Positions 1-10,476 of a stretch of 64,000 nt of DNA are shown here, one piece after another. This DNA comes from Silene latifolia (Eukaryota; Streptophyta; Magnoliopsida; Caryophyllales; Caryophyllaceae): assembly GCF_048544455.1 (NCBI RefSeq), contig NC_133528.1, positions 51,264,293-51,328,292 of the forward strand. Direction: 5' to 3'. The translations under genes and the position numbers were made by a program. The notes beneath the pieces are model-generated. The model saw only the letters and a list, made by a program, of their open reading frames with translations, had not been told where the DNA came from and searched no databases. How positions within the stretch are numbered: position 1 is the stretch's first letter; each line of letters opens with the position of its first letter.

Positions 1-1542
1 TTTTGATACCCGTTCCCCTTGTCTAAGGCACTTTTGACTTGTTTACTGAAGTTCATATTTCCCTCTTATTTTCCACATCTTTGAAACTTCAAGTTTGATA
101 AAGGAAAACAATAATTGTGATGTGCTGACAATCGAAATGACCATAATCACTACAACAATAGTATAAGGAGGAGAGAGAAACCACTTCATGAGCTCAAAAA
201 GGTTTCATCCTAAAACCAATCAGCGATAGGCGGAGTAACTTCTTGGTTTATAAAGAAGTGAACTCCCTCCTTATTTTGTCAATGTAGGACACTCGGATAA
301 TAGGAGCTCTTAACAATAGACAAATCGACACCTTCAGAACCACCACATATCAATAGCCGCAAAAGGCTCATCAAATCGAATAAGAAATATAGGTGATGGT
401 AATAAGTCCAGATCTTACATTAGGAAATAGTGCAAGGAAACTTGTATGAAGATTTTTTCCTTTTTGGCAACACTAGGACAGCTCTTGATTTTTTTTTTTT
501 TTTTGTCTTTCAATTAGATACGGTAAAAAAACTAATTATTAGGAACAGGTCGTCAACTGAAATCAATTGTATAGAAGTTTGATCCCCCCTAGAAGAAACA
601 TTATCTAATTCACTTTGAATCACCCAATTTTAGCAAACAAAAAATCCAGAAAACTACCATTCCAAACATAAACAAAGTGGCATGCCTATTCCTCGGATAT
701 AGACGAGAACCTCGCTCCTACAAGCCAATGCACCAGAGTATAGATAAGGTATTGCATTACCATAACAAGCTTCCATTTTTTGGTTTATTTCTGAACCCTC
801 AAAATTAATGGTTGAGAAGACCGACCACAAAAATCAGGACACACCCAACGTTCTTACAAAATCTTAAACACTAAACAAGAATAATGAGTCACACAACAAC
901 TGAGGAATAAACAAACACATCTCACTTTATTTTTACAAGAACTGACACATTTGGACCAAAACCAGTGCCAAATTCTGCCTTTGAAGCTTTCACAGTTCAA
1001 AAATATAATTTTACGAAATACAATTAGTCTAATTAAGAGAAATACCGAGTCTAATGCTATATAACTTTCACGACTACGCTCTTAGTGTTAGGAAAATTGA
1101 ATTTCACGAAATGAATTGGCAATAGTGAACCACACCGAATCAACCCCGCTTTCCTAATAGAATAATTCGACCTTTATTAGTGCCTGGGTGAAACTGAATT
1201 TCCCATTGAGATAAGACGGTGACGTAATATAGAAATATTTTGTGTAGAATGTTATATTGTTTTTTTGATGCAGTAGAAGGTTATGTTTTTTCTCTAACTA
1301 TTTGTTCTCATCCTTTATCCATTTATATAGAAAAGGATTCGCCCCTGGACCCATACTCGCTGACCGGTCAGCGAGACCCCGTCATAGTTATTCGAACAAA
1401 AACTATACCGTAATCCCGTAAATAATTATACAAGTGTACACTTCGTATTTCCCGAAGTCGCATTATATTATTTAGAAATTACCCATCTACGAACCAACCT
1501 TAATTACGCAAAATGCAACTGAAAATGGCTGAAGAGTGTCTT
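1..1542. other. Intergenic sequence, no gene recognised
   Basis: AT-rich sequence with stops in all frames and no domain I recognise. There is a T-run near 489-504 and a perfect 20-nt palindrome at 1356-1375 (listed separately). It could hold introns or a 3' flank of a gene read from the minus strand, but I cannot support any exon here. Confidence 0.5.
1356..1375. repeat. Perfect 20-nt palindrome CTCGCTGACCGGTCAGCGAG
   Basis: Both halves are exact reverse complements with no spacer. The GC content is far above the surrounding AT-rich DNA. It could be a dimeric protein-binding site or a transposon relic. No repeat copy was noticed elsewhere in the window. Confidence 0.6.
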
Positions 1543-1749
1543 TTAACACTCGAACATCGTCACCACTTTTCCATCCATCTTCCATAACCTAACATGTCCC
1601 CATTTCACCATGAAAGAAACATGTACTTCACCTTCCACAACCTGAGCGGCAACTTTAAATGATTGAAGGGTAGAAACCTGACAGTAGCACAGATATATGT
1701 CAGCCAAACTTATGCTTGTTCCTGTAAGCAAACTTGTCATGAAATGCAT
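1543..1749 (-). CDS. Unassigned short ORF, possible terminal exon
   Basis: A 68-codon frame ending in a stop. Candidate splice acceptors (CTTACAG, TGTCAG) lie inside its 5' part on the minus strand, so only the distal part may be exon. The residues GTSISLADIYL faintly resemble the C-terminal helix of glutathione S-transferases, but the rest does not follow that family. I do not recognise the product. The Copia element starts 62 bp away, on the side that would be upstream of this exon. It may be a chance frame. Confidence 0.2.
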   Translation of the reverse strand: MHFMTSLLTGTSISLADIYLCYCQVSTLQSFKVAAQVVEGEVHVSFMVKWGHVRLWKMDGKVVTMFEC

Positions 1750-1811
1750 AGGAAATCATGACAGATAAAGATAGAATATAATGTTAGTACAATGATAAAT
1801 GATGGAGTAAC

Positions 1812-2039
1812 TATTAGCAATAATACCTCTACAAATAAGGAAAAGATAGCACAATCAATCAACCCCACAAATCAAGCAAACACAATCAATCAGTGATATA
1901 CTCAATAATGTAATTATAGACAAAATAATGTATAGGCTCCCTTTCCCATCCTTAATTAGACTACCTCTCATCTTATATATACCTAGATCATTAGCATTGT
2001 AAATCATCAGTTCATATATACAAATAACACCTTCTTACA
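1812..2039 (+). repeat. 5' LTR of Copia element (228 bp)
   Basis: Starts TATTAGCAATAATACC and ends CTTCTTACA. It matches 6359-6586 over its whole length as far as I can read. A TATA-like stretch (TTATATATACC) near 1973-1983 may serve as the core promoter. Flanked on the left by the target duplication GTAAC. Confidence 0.95.
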
Positions 2040-2051
2040 TGGTATCAAGGA
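2040..2051 (+). other. Primer binding site (initiator tRNA-Met type)
   Basis: TGGTATCAAGGA abuts the LTR end. The usual plant Copia site is TGGTATCAGAGC, complementary to the 3' end of initiator tRNA-Met. Here the first eight bases are kept and the rest differ. Confidence 0.75.
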
Positions 2052-2146
2052 GTCACAAGAAATCCTCTAAAAACCCTCTCTCAACCCGTCCCACCACCAC
2101 CTTCAAACGCAGCACTCCCTTTGATTTTTCCACCGCACAATCAATC

Positions 2147-5100
2147 ATGACCAACCCAGAAAACATGATTCCCAACCCACATGAAACCACCAAACCCTTG
2201 ATTTCACTCAATTTGAATCACTGTGTAAAACTAACGCCGCTCAACTATGTCTCGTGGCGATTTCAACTTGTCAATATCCTCTTCGGGTACAGCCTATTCG
2301 GCTACCTTGATGGATCCACCGCATCACCACCACCCACCGTCACAGGTTCTGACAAAACAGAACAACCCAACCCCGCATACCTCTCGTGGCTCAAGCAAGA
2401 TGGCTTGATCCTCGGGGCTCTCATGAGCACACTCAGTGCCACGGTTCAGGCACTCATCGTGCGTGCTACCTCGGCCAAAGAGGCATGGGACATACTCTCG
2501 AGCACCTATAACAACCCTTCTCGAGCCCATGTCCTTCAACTTAAAGAACGATTAAACTCAATAGTCAAACCCGCTGATCAAAAGATCAGTGACTATATGA
2601 ACACTTTCAAAACTTGTATTGATCAATTGGCTTTATTGGGTACAACCGTAGACCCTGATGACATAGTCTCGAAAATTCTTCGTGGGCTTAATTACAATTT
2701 ATATAAACCAGTTATTGATGCCGTGAGAGCCCGTGACGATTCGATCTCTTTCGAATCGCTTCACGAAAAGCTACCGCATCATGAAGTTCTATTAGATCAA
2801 CAACCACAATCCGACCTATTTCAACCTATCGCTAATGTCGCCGCCGCCACAACAATAACTACCGTGGTAACAACCGTCACACCACCAATACACCACAATA
2901 CAACCCCGCCGCCACCCCTCGCTTCCGCATCCACAACAAAGAACCCCACGCCCTTTTAAAGGCCGTTGTCGGTGGTGTCGTCAAATTGGACACGTCATTG
3001 CTAATCGCCCGTATTTCCGCCAAAAATACCCTCTTATCACCTTCCCTGCTCCACCCCAACGTCAACCTCAGTACACCCCTGCCCAAGCCCACACGGCAAC
3101 CACCACTCCTCTTCCCAACCAAAATTCCAACCCGAATTATCTACTTGATAGCGGAGCCTCGCATCATGTAACCCATGACCTCGATACCCTTGCGCTCCAT
3201 TCACCTTACTTTGGCCCGGATGACCTCGTTATTGGAGATGGCTCGACATTGGATATTGCCAACATAGGTTCATTTCAATTACCTTACTCTTCTCTTAAAT
3301 TTAATAATGTGTTACATGTACCAAAAATTTCACGTAACATACTATCTATCTCGAAAATATGTCATGATAATAATGCTTATGTAGTGTTCTCATCATCTTC
3401 TTTTTTTGTTAAGGCAATTTCGACGGGCAAAACGCTTCTCCAGGGCAAGGCTAAAGATGGAGTTTACGAGTTGAGCAACACGCAACCAATGGCCTATTTA
3501 ACCAAGAAAGGCTCAACTCACCTTTCATGGCATCATAGACTAGGACATCCTACCTTTGATGTAATGAAACATATTAATAAAAATGCACCATTTCCGATTA
3601 CAAATTTTTCTTATTGCGATTCTTGTCAAATTAGTAAGAGCAAAAAACTACCATTTGCGAACTCAACATTTAAAACCACGGCACCCTTAGAATTAATCTA
3701 CTCGGACCTATGGACAAGTCCGGTACTATCTCGTGAAAATTACAAGTATTATGTTGTATTTGTCGACCACTTTAGCAAATACATATGGCTATTTCCGATT
3801 AAAAACAAGTCCGAAACCACCCAAGTTTTTCTTCGCTTCAAAGCACTTGTAGAGAAATATTTCAACAAACCGATAAGACAATTCTTTTCCGATAATGGTG
3901 GAGAATTTCAAAAATTAAATCCCGAACTACTTAACAATGGGATAAGCCATTTTACCTCTCCACCTCACACTCCCGAACATAATGGGTATCTTTGAAAGAC
4001 GTCATCGACACATTGTTGAAACCGCCTCGCATTACTCGCCCACGCCGATATACCCACCAAATTTTGGCCATTTGCATTTAGTACGGCCACATATCTCATT
4101 AATCGTCTTCCTACTAAAACATTAAATGGTGAAACACCGTACTTTAAGCTACATAATACAAAACCCGACTATCACAAATTACATAATTTTGGATGCCTTT
4201 GCTATCCATGGCTAAAACCATACACAAAACATAAACTAGAATATCGCTCTACACCTTGCATTTTCGTTGGCTATTCATCCACCCAAAGTGCATTTCATTG
4301 TCTTGATCCCAAAACCAATCGAATTTATACGTCTCGACATGTCAAATTTATCGAGGATGAATTTGCATACCATCGACTACTCCAAAAGGAGCCATTACCA
4401 CCGACACACAATGATCCCGAAGAATGGTGTTCTCTTGTAATTCCTATATTACATACATCTCCTACTTCGCCACTGTCACCACCACAAGCACAACAATCCC
4501 GGCATCCCATTCACTCTACTTACACCCGTCGACCCCACACTACGACACCTACATCCACCACCACGCACCAACCACCCATCAACCCCTCCACTACCACGGC
4601 ACGCCCGCCAATTACTCCCTCCACCCACACGCCACAATCCGCTTCCACTCCCTCTACTCAATTACCACCCGACAACTCCACTACAACCACTCAACCATCG
4701 ACCCAACCTAACAGCCGAACCCACCCGTCGTCACTACCCGCTTAACCAATAACATCCGCAAACCCAATCCTAAATACGCCAAACTTGCTTACATTGGGCC
4801 CGCTTCCACCTCACTGCCCAAAACAGTCAAGCAAGCGCTCATCCTACCCCAATGGCGTCAAGCCATGGAAACTGAATTTCAAGCACTAACAAACAACAAA
4901 ACCTGGACGCTAGTACCTCGTCAATCATCCCACAACATTGTTGGTTGTAAATGGGTCTATCGCGTCAAATATAACCCCGATGGAACTCTAAAGCAATACA
5001 AAGCACGCCTAGTTGCTAAAGGTTTTCATCAAAGACCGGGAATCGACTTTAATGAAACCTTCAGTCCAGTAGTAAAACCCACCACTGTTCGACTTATACT

Positions 5101-6443
5101 CTCGCTCGCTGTCACCCAAGCATGGCCCTTAAGACAGCTCGACATTAACAATGCCTTCCTTCAAGGTACACTAACCGATGATGTTTACATGGCTCAACCT
5201 CATGGCTTTGTAGACATGACCCAACCTAACTCCGTCGTCAGAATTAAACAAGGCCATATATGGCTTAAAACAAGCTCCTCGAGCTTGGTACACTGAACTC
5301 AAAACTTACCTTGTCACCTTTGGTTTTAAACAATCCATTTCAGATTCATCATTATTTCTTTTAAAAACCAAAACAACGTGTCTTTACATGCTTGTCTACG
5401 TTGATGACATAATAATCACGGGACCAAACCCTCAACAACTTCAACAATTTATAACACAACTTGCTAAACGATTCTCTCTAAAAGACCTAGGACCACTCTC
5501 CTATTTTCTTGGAATAGAAGTGACACCAAACAACCTTGGCCTTCACCTCAACCAATCTAAATACATACATGACCTATTACACAAATACAAAATGTCTGAA
5601 GCAAAACCAAATACCACACCTATCGCTACTGACCATCACCTCATTCGTGAAGACCACAAACCTATTCACGAACACTCTGACTATCGAGCAATAGTTGGTA
5701 GTCTTCAGTATCTCTCCCTCACAAGGCCGGATATTGCCTTCACAGTCAATCGACTAGCCCAATTCTTGCACCACCCCACTACCACCCATTGGACAGCTCT
5801 CAAACGTTTACTACGATACCTTCAAGGCACCTCCACGCATGGAATCCAACTATACCGTACCTCACCTCTTTGTCTTCACGCATTTTGTGATGCAGACTTT
5901 GCTGGCGATAAGGACTCGTTTCTCTCTACCTCTGGCTATGTCATTTACCTTGGTCGTAATCCTATCTCCTGGTCTTCCAAAAAACAACGAGGACTCGCCC
6001 TATCTACAACTGAAGCCGAATTTCGCGCTGTCGCTGCTGTTACTACTGAAACACTATGGCTTCGAAATTTACTACTTGAGCTTGGCATCACCATAACAAA
6101 GCCACCCGCTGTTTATTGTGACAACATGTCGGCCACTTTATATGCCAAAAATCCGGTCTTTCACTCCAGAATGAAGCACATGGCCCTATCATTCCACTTC
6201 GTTCGTGAACAGCTCCAATTGGGGCACATGCGCATTCAACACATTGCAGGAAAGGATCAACTCGCAGACGCACTTACCAAGCCTTTACACAAGCATCGTT
6301 TCCTTGACCTGCGCGACAAGATTGGCCTTCGACCCCCTACGTCCATCTTGAGGGGGAGTATTAGCAATAATACCTCTACAAATAAGGAAAAGATAGCACA
6401 ATCAATCAACCCCACAAATCAAGCAAACACAATCAATCAGTGA
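2147..6443 (+). pseudogene. Copia gag-pol polyprotein, frameshifted
   Basis: The gag start is placed at the ATG at 2147 (MTNPENMIPN), because an earlier in-frame ATG at 2039 lies on the LTR/primer-site junction. In order: the Copia gag domain (LNYVSWRF near 2245), a zinc knuckle near 2963-3005 (CRWCRQIGHVIANR, final Cys replaced by Arg), protease DSGAS near 3150, the integrase HHCC zinc region and core (3525-3990), RT (4865-5450, with YVDD at about 5398), and RNase H (about 5870-6200). Frame breaks lie near 2955, around 3170-3250, near 3985, near 4740 (a stop) and near 5245. The last frame runs 85 nt into the 3' LTR before stopping. No intact polyprotein can be made from this copy. Confidence 0.9.
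6348..6358 (+). other. Polypurine tract of Copia element
   Basis: TTGAGGGGGAG immediately precedes the 3' LTR. This is the standard plus-strand primer position for reverse transcription. Confidence 0.9.
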
Positions 6444-6586
6444 TATACTCAATAATGTAATTATAGACAAAATAATGTATAGGCTCCCTTTCCCATCCTT
6501 AATTAGACTACCTCTCATCTTATATATACCTAGATCATTAGCATTGTAAATCATCAGTTCATATATACAAATAACACCTTCTTACA
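6359..6586 (+). repeat. 3' LTR of Copia element (228 bp)
   Basis: Copy of 1812-2039, followed by the duplicated target GTAAC at 6587-6591. Confidence 0.95.
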
Positions 6587-6591
6587 GTAAC

Positions 6592-7416
6592 AAACATGAT
6601 TGTACCTAAGTAACAAAATCAGTTTACAGCAAATAATTCCTACTTAATTATTCATGTGAAATAGTCAACCCAATTCTAGCAGATTGCAACAACAACAACA
6701 TTACCCAAGTCCTTCAACGGTTCCCACATATTGCCCAAGCGGGGTACAAAATGAAAGCAAATTAATCATTCAAGCTAATTTGAGTAATCTTGTCTAAAAA
6801 AATTAGTTAGACATTACTCAAGTCATATATCTCGATTCCGATTTACAACTTCCAAAAGGTGACATTCGAATTCTTAATGTGTAAAAACCTCCAATATTGA
6901 TATGCAATTTTAACGGAACAGCCATAACAGTTTCTTTCGACAAAACTTACATTAGACGACCTAGTCATACCACATTACCACGTTCCAATTATTCTACAGA
7001 TTCAGATTTGCCAGAATACGACTGTACGACCAAAAACTTAGGGAGAGCAATATGACAAGAAAGTCAAATCTCATTACAAATAATTACACACGTAAGCATA
7101 ATCACATACTAGAGTTGACATTTAGTCATGCATTGTACAATGCCGAGCTTAAAATGAAATTTGACATTATATACACAAAGTAAACCCCTAATATCAATAC
7201 ATTATACCTGTCATGCTGACAATTTGATAAGGTCAAAGGTATTGCCCATAATTAGATAAGCTTTAACAAACAATTACAAAGTCAGGTTTTCAACAGTTAA
7301 AGCATGAGCACGGTTTGTATTAAATCTTGGTTTTAAGTCTTGATCTAAGGATGAACCACCGTGGCTTGGTTCTATTCAGATGGTAAATGTCTTTTAGAAC
7401 TTGGTTGTGATACGTT
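6592..7416. other. Intergenic, only a SINE remnant seen
   Basis: AT-rich DNA without a supportable gene. The only recognisable piece is the Au-like SINE tail at 6687-6750. Confidence 0.5.
6687..6750 (-). mobile_element. Au-like SINE 3' fragment
   Basis: On the minus strand this reads as the 3' end of plant Au SINEs: a TACCCCGC...GGGTAAT core followed by TGTTGTTGTTGTTG. On the plus strand it appears as CAACAACAACAACATTACCC. The 5' tRNA-like half is not visible, so it is a truncated or decayed copy. Confidence 0.5.
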
Positions 7417-7421
7417 GTCGC

Positions 7422-7646
7422 TATTGAGAATATTACTTAGCATATTCTAGTATCTTCTATGATGATCTTATTGATATATATTTAGTGTATAATAGTTCAT
7501 ATATTTCCTATTATTCTGCCTTGTACAAACAGCAAGTATATTTCTAAGTCAGTTTTATTCTCTTTGTAACTAGTATATAAACCTAGGTTGTAACTTTATT
7601 ATTTATGCAATTCTCAATGATAAAAACCTTTCTCATAATTTTCCCA
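7422..7646 (+). mobile_element. Solo LTR (Copia-like, 225 bp)
   Basis: Begins TATTGAGAATATTACTTAGC, ends TTTTCCCA, and is flanked on both sides by the 5-bp duplication GTCGC (7417-7421 and 7647-7651). It contains a TATATAAACC promoter-like stretch near 7573. No internal region or second LTR follows, so it is a solo LTR left by LTR-LTR recombination. Length and TA...CA ends resemble the Copia element at 1812, but the sequence is a different family. Orientation is taken from the TATA-like box. Confidence 0.75.
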
Positions 7647-7651
7647 GTCGC

Positions 7652-10200
7652 AACCCAAATTTAATAGCATAGGTACCAAAAGAATTACCAAAACTTATCA
7701 GATATGAATGGTTGAGAACTTAGAAGACCTGAAAAATGACACAGAATTAAGAAACTTATCAGATATGAATGGAAAAGGATGGCAAATACATGTGAAAAGA
7801 AAGCTTGTATTAAAAATTGTGATAACCAGTACTACAGACATAAGACCTATGGTATCTGACGTACACCGGATAGAGAGCAATGGACAAAAAGTTGAACGTT
7901 AAAATACGAAAAGTCTTTCAGACAAGAACAAACCACAGAGCCTGCAATGCAAGACTTTAATGAACCACTTGGTAACAAGTGACTCTCTTGCACTACAAAT
8001 TCATAGGTGAAGAAATCCCCTCCTACAAGACTACTTAAACACTAATGTATCTTCGTCTCTCTCCCCAGGATTACCAGTCACCGACTCTTTCTTCACTTAT
8101 CAGTGTTAGAGTGAGTCACGTATCCAATTACGAAAATTCCAGTTAGAATTCGTAACTATAATGTTAAGTAAACTTACATGATGTTTAAGAAAGATAAATC
8201 CCCCCTCCCCCTTCTTTCCCGTCGTTCTTCATGTTGGCATGCCACCATCTTGTCGGTGAATTGCCTTCGTCTACTGTTGTCACGATACAAAGTAAATGAA
8301 AGTGCATAATTAATTCTTAATTTAATCTCATAAATATATATCAAAGTGAACTATAACATGTTGGATGAGATGAAATAACTCAAGAAGTGTATCATACTTC
8401 ATAAGAAAGTGAACAACCTAACCTATTTGCACATCAACAAGTACATAATAATCAATCGAATCACCAAACTAGCACATTACTTGGTCATCTCCGCTCCAAA
8501 ATATCACCAAGTTACTCCAAATATACACATACATATCCTACAATAATCATCATATGACCCTAAAACACATAGATATGTCATTTTCGTCCAAAATCACCTT
8601 AAACCTTCTGTATAAGGTTCGAAATGGTGAATTGCAATTGATTGACGAACTGGATCCTTGGAGTTCTCGTCAGTCGAAGGAGCGGAGCTTAGAGCCTTTA
8701 CTTATTATTTTATTCTATTAGGGCGCTTGAGTCCAATGTTTGGATGACCAGCTGACTGACTGTTTGGAAAGATTGATTGCTTGGGCTAATATCACCATCC
8801 AAACTAAGTACTTATGCTTTAATTAAGCGCTAAATATAGCACTTAACACTTTTAAGCCAACCCATAAAGGTAAATACTCGTAACACATAAGAAAGTTGAA
8901 AGACAAGACAACCTCCAAGTACTAAGATTAGATCATTTCCGTAAAAATTCTGATATATTTGCTTTAAATTAATGTACACTCATCTGATCTTGGATTCGTT
9001 CATCCCAGCTTGAACAAGATCGGTGTGCTATGAATGCACGTAACATGGAAGGGGACACTTGTTTTAAGAAAAAATGAAAAAAAAGTAAGGGTAGTATTGA
9101 AAATATAGTAGGCACACTTGCACTTTAATTGAAAGAGGGCCACTAACATAATGACATTTGTATGTAAATAATAAGGGTATGTGGGTTTTTTTAGTAATGT
9201 TTTTTACCAAAAAAGGAATGTGTAGTTTGGTTTAGATAGTCCGAATAAGGTAAGTGTTACCTTTGGTTTGGATGAAAGGGAGTATGTGTGACTTTGATAA
9301 ATTTCAAAAGCTTCGATAACTCAACAGCCATATAGTGTCCGAACAAGGTTTACCTAATCCGTGTCAACATATAATAAGTACTTCAAACAGAGATAGAATA
9401 GTCCAAGTAACCTAGTAATAGAAATAACTATAATAGTTGGACCTCAACCATCACATTAAGATTTTGGTTGAGATGGTTCATCTATCACCTAGATGATGTG
9501 AACTTTCAAGAAAATTTATCAGGGTGCTGTAGTGAACCCTCCCAAACCTTACATCTAGAACCGTATAATTATTTTCTACACGTAAACATATTAGATCTAT
9601 TACTAAGTGGTTGTTCTGCTGTACTGTTGTACACATGTACATAGTACAATAATAACATTGCCCCATTGGCTCGACATCTCCCCGAAGGCAGTACGCCCCT
9701 ATGTTGAATCAGTAACAAGTAGTACTCGTATGGCTGTCTGACCCATAACCAAAAATAAAAAATTGTGAGCACATAATTGATTAACAATTCATTCGCCGTA
9801 TAAGAAGCGTAAACCATTCAATAAATCCGGTTCTGATTTATTCCAACCATATTTGAAAGACATACAACAGTAAATTTTGACTCAATTAAAAAACTAGAAA
9901 ATCTGTCATACAAAAAGGTCCTACCAAAACGAGCATTTTATACAAAAAGTCAAGGAAGTTTGCATCTACTAGGAACTTATAAAATATGCAGGAGAGATAA
10001 CTACTTCAAGGAGAATTAACAAGAAGCAAGTAGAGAAACCTGGAGACCCCACAAACTCACGCTTTGACCCCAAATAAAGTCAACGGTGTTGCTAAATAGG
10101 AACCATTACTTCTACTTATTTCCTTTATTTTACATATCCTGCTCAAAACCAAAACTGGTAGTAAAGTTGTGGCCCTGACCTACTCTTCCTAAGACACCCT
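7652..10200. other. Intergenic upstream region of the dioxygenase gene
   Basis: No gene I can support. Short frames at 7698-7902 have no recognisable product and carry a 20-nt direct repeat (AACTTATCAGATATGAATGG at about 7690 and 7753). A stretch near 9050-9285 ends in GGATGAAAGGGAGTAT, which resembles a Stowaway-type MITE end, but I did not find a partner inverted repeat. The segment next to 10201 should contain the dioxygenase promoter. Confidence 0.45.
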
Positions 10201-10207
10201 TATAAAT
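10201..10207 (+). promoter_or_regulatory. TATA box candidate for the dioxygenase gene
   Basis: TATAAAT lies 276 bp before the chosen ATG. A 5'-UTR intron is plausible: donor AAAG|GTACAA near 10275 and acceptor TCACAG|GGTGC near 10460. It would remove a short upstream ATG frame (at 10286) that otherwise stops after nine codons. Inferred from sequence only. Confidence 0.4.
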
Positions 10208-10476
10208 ACAATGCTGCATTTTCAGAAATCTCAAAAATCTCATTTCATTTTATGCATTCATCTCCCAAAAAGAAAGGTACAAATCATGTCGGTTTTGACT
10301 TCCCCTTTCACTCAATTATAAACATATATTATTCTATGAGACGGTCTCGTGAAAAGATCAACAAGAAACACAAACTCTTATATTAATATGAGACTGTCTT
10401 AGTTGTTTTAAATAATATCATAGCTAATTTGTCTTATTTTTCTCTAAATGCATGTCACAGGGTGCTCAGGTACACA

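Larger units (their letters stand above)
1812..6586 (+). mobile_element. Ty1/copia LTR retrotransposon, recent, coding region broken
   Basis: A complete 4.8-kb element: 228-bp LTRs at 1812-2039 and 6359-6586, a primer binding site directly after the 5' LTR, a gag-protease-integrase-RT-RNase H order, and a polypurine tract directly before the 3' LTR. The 5-bp target-site duplication GTAAC is at 1807-1811 and 6587-6591. The integrase-before-RT order defines the Copia superfamily. By eye the two LTRs are identical, which indicates a young insertion, yet the polyprotein frame carries several frameshifts. The LTR ends are TA...CA rather than TG...CA. Confidence 0.95.

Noticed and set aside
1543-1749. 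Glutathione S-transferase exon
   Set aside because: Only a short GTSISLADI stretch is similar; the remainder does not match, so no family is assigned.
9050-9285. Stowaway-like MITE ending in GGATGAAAGGGAGTAT
   Set aside because: No matching inverted terminal repeat or TA target duplication could be found.
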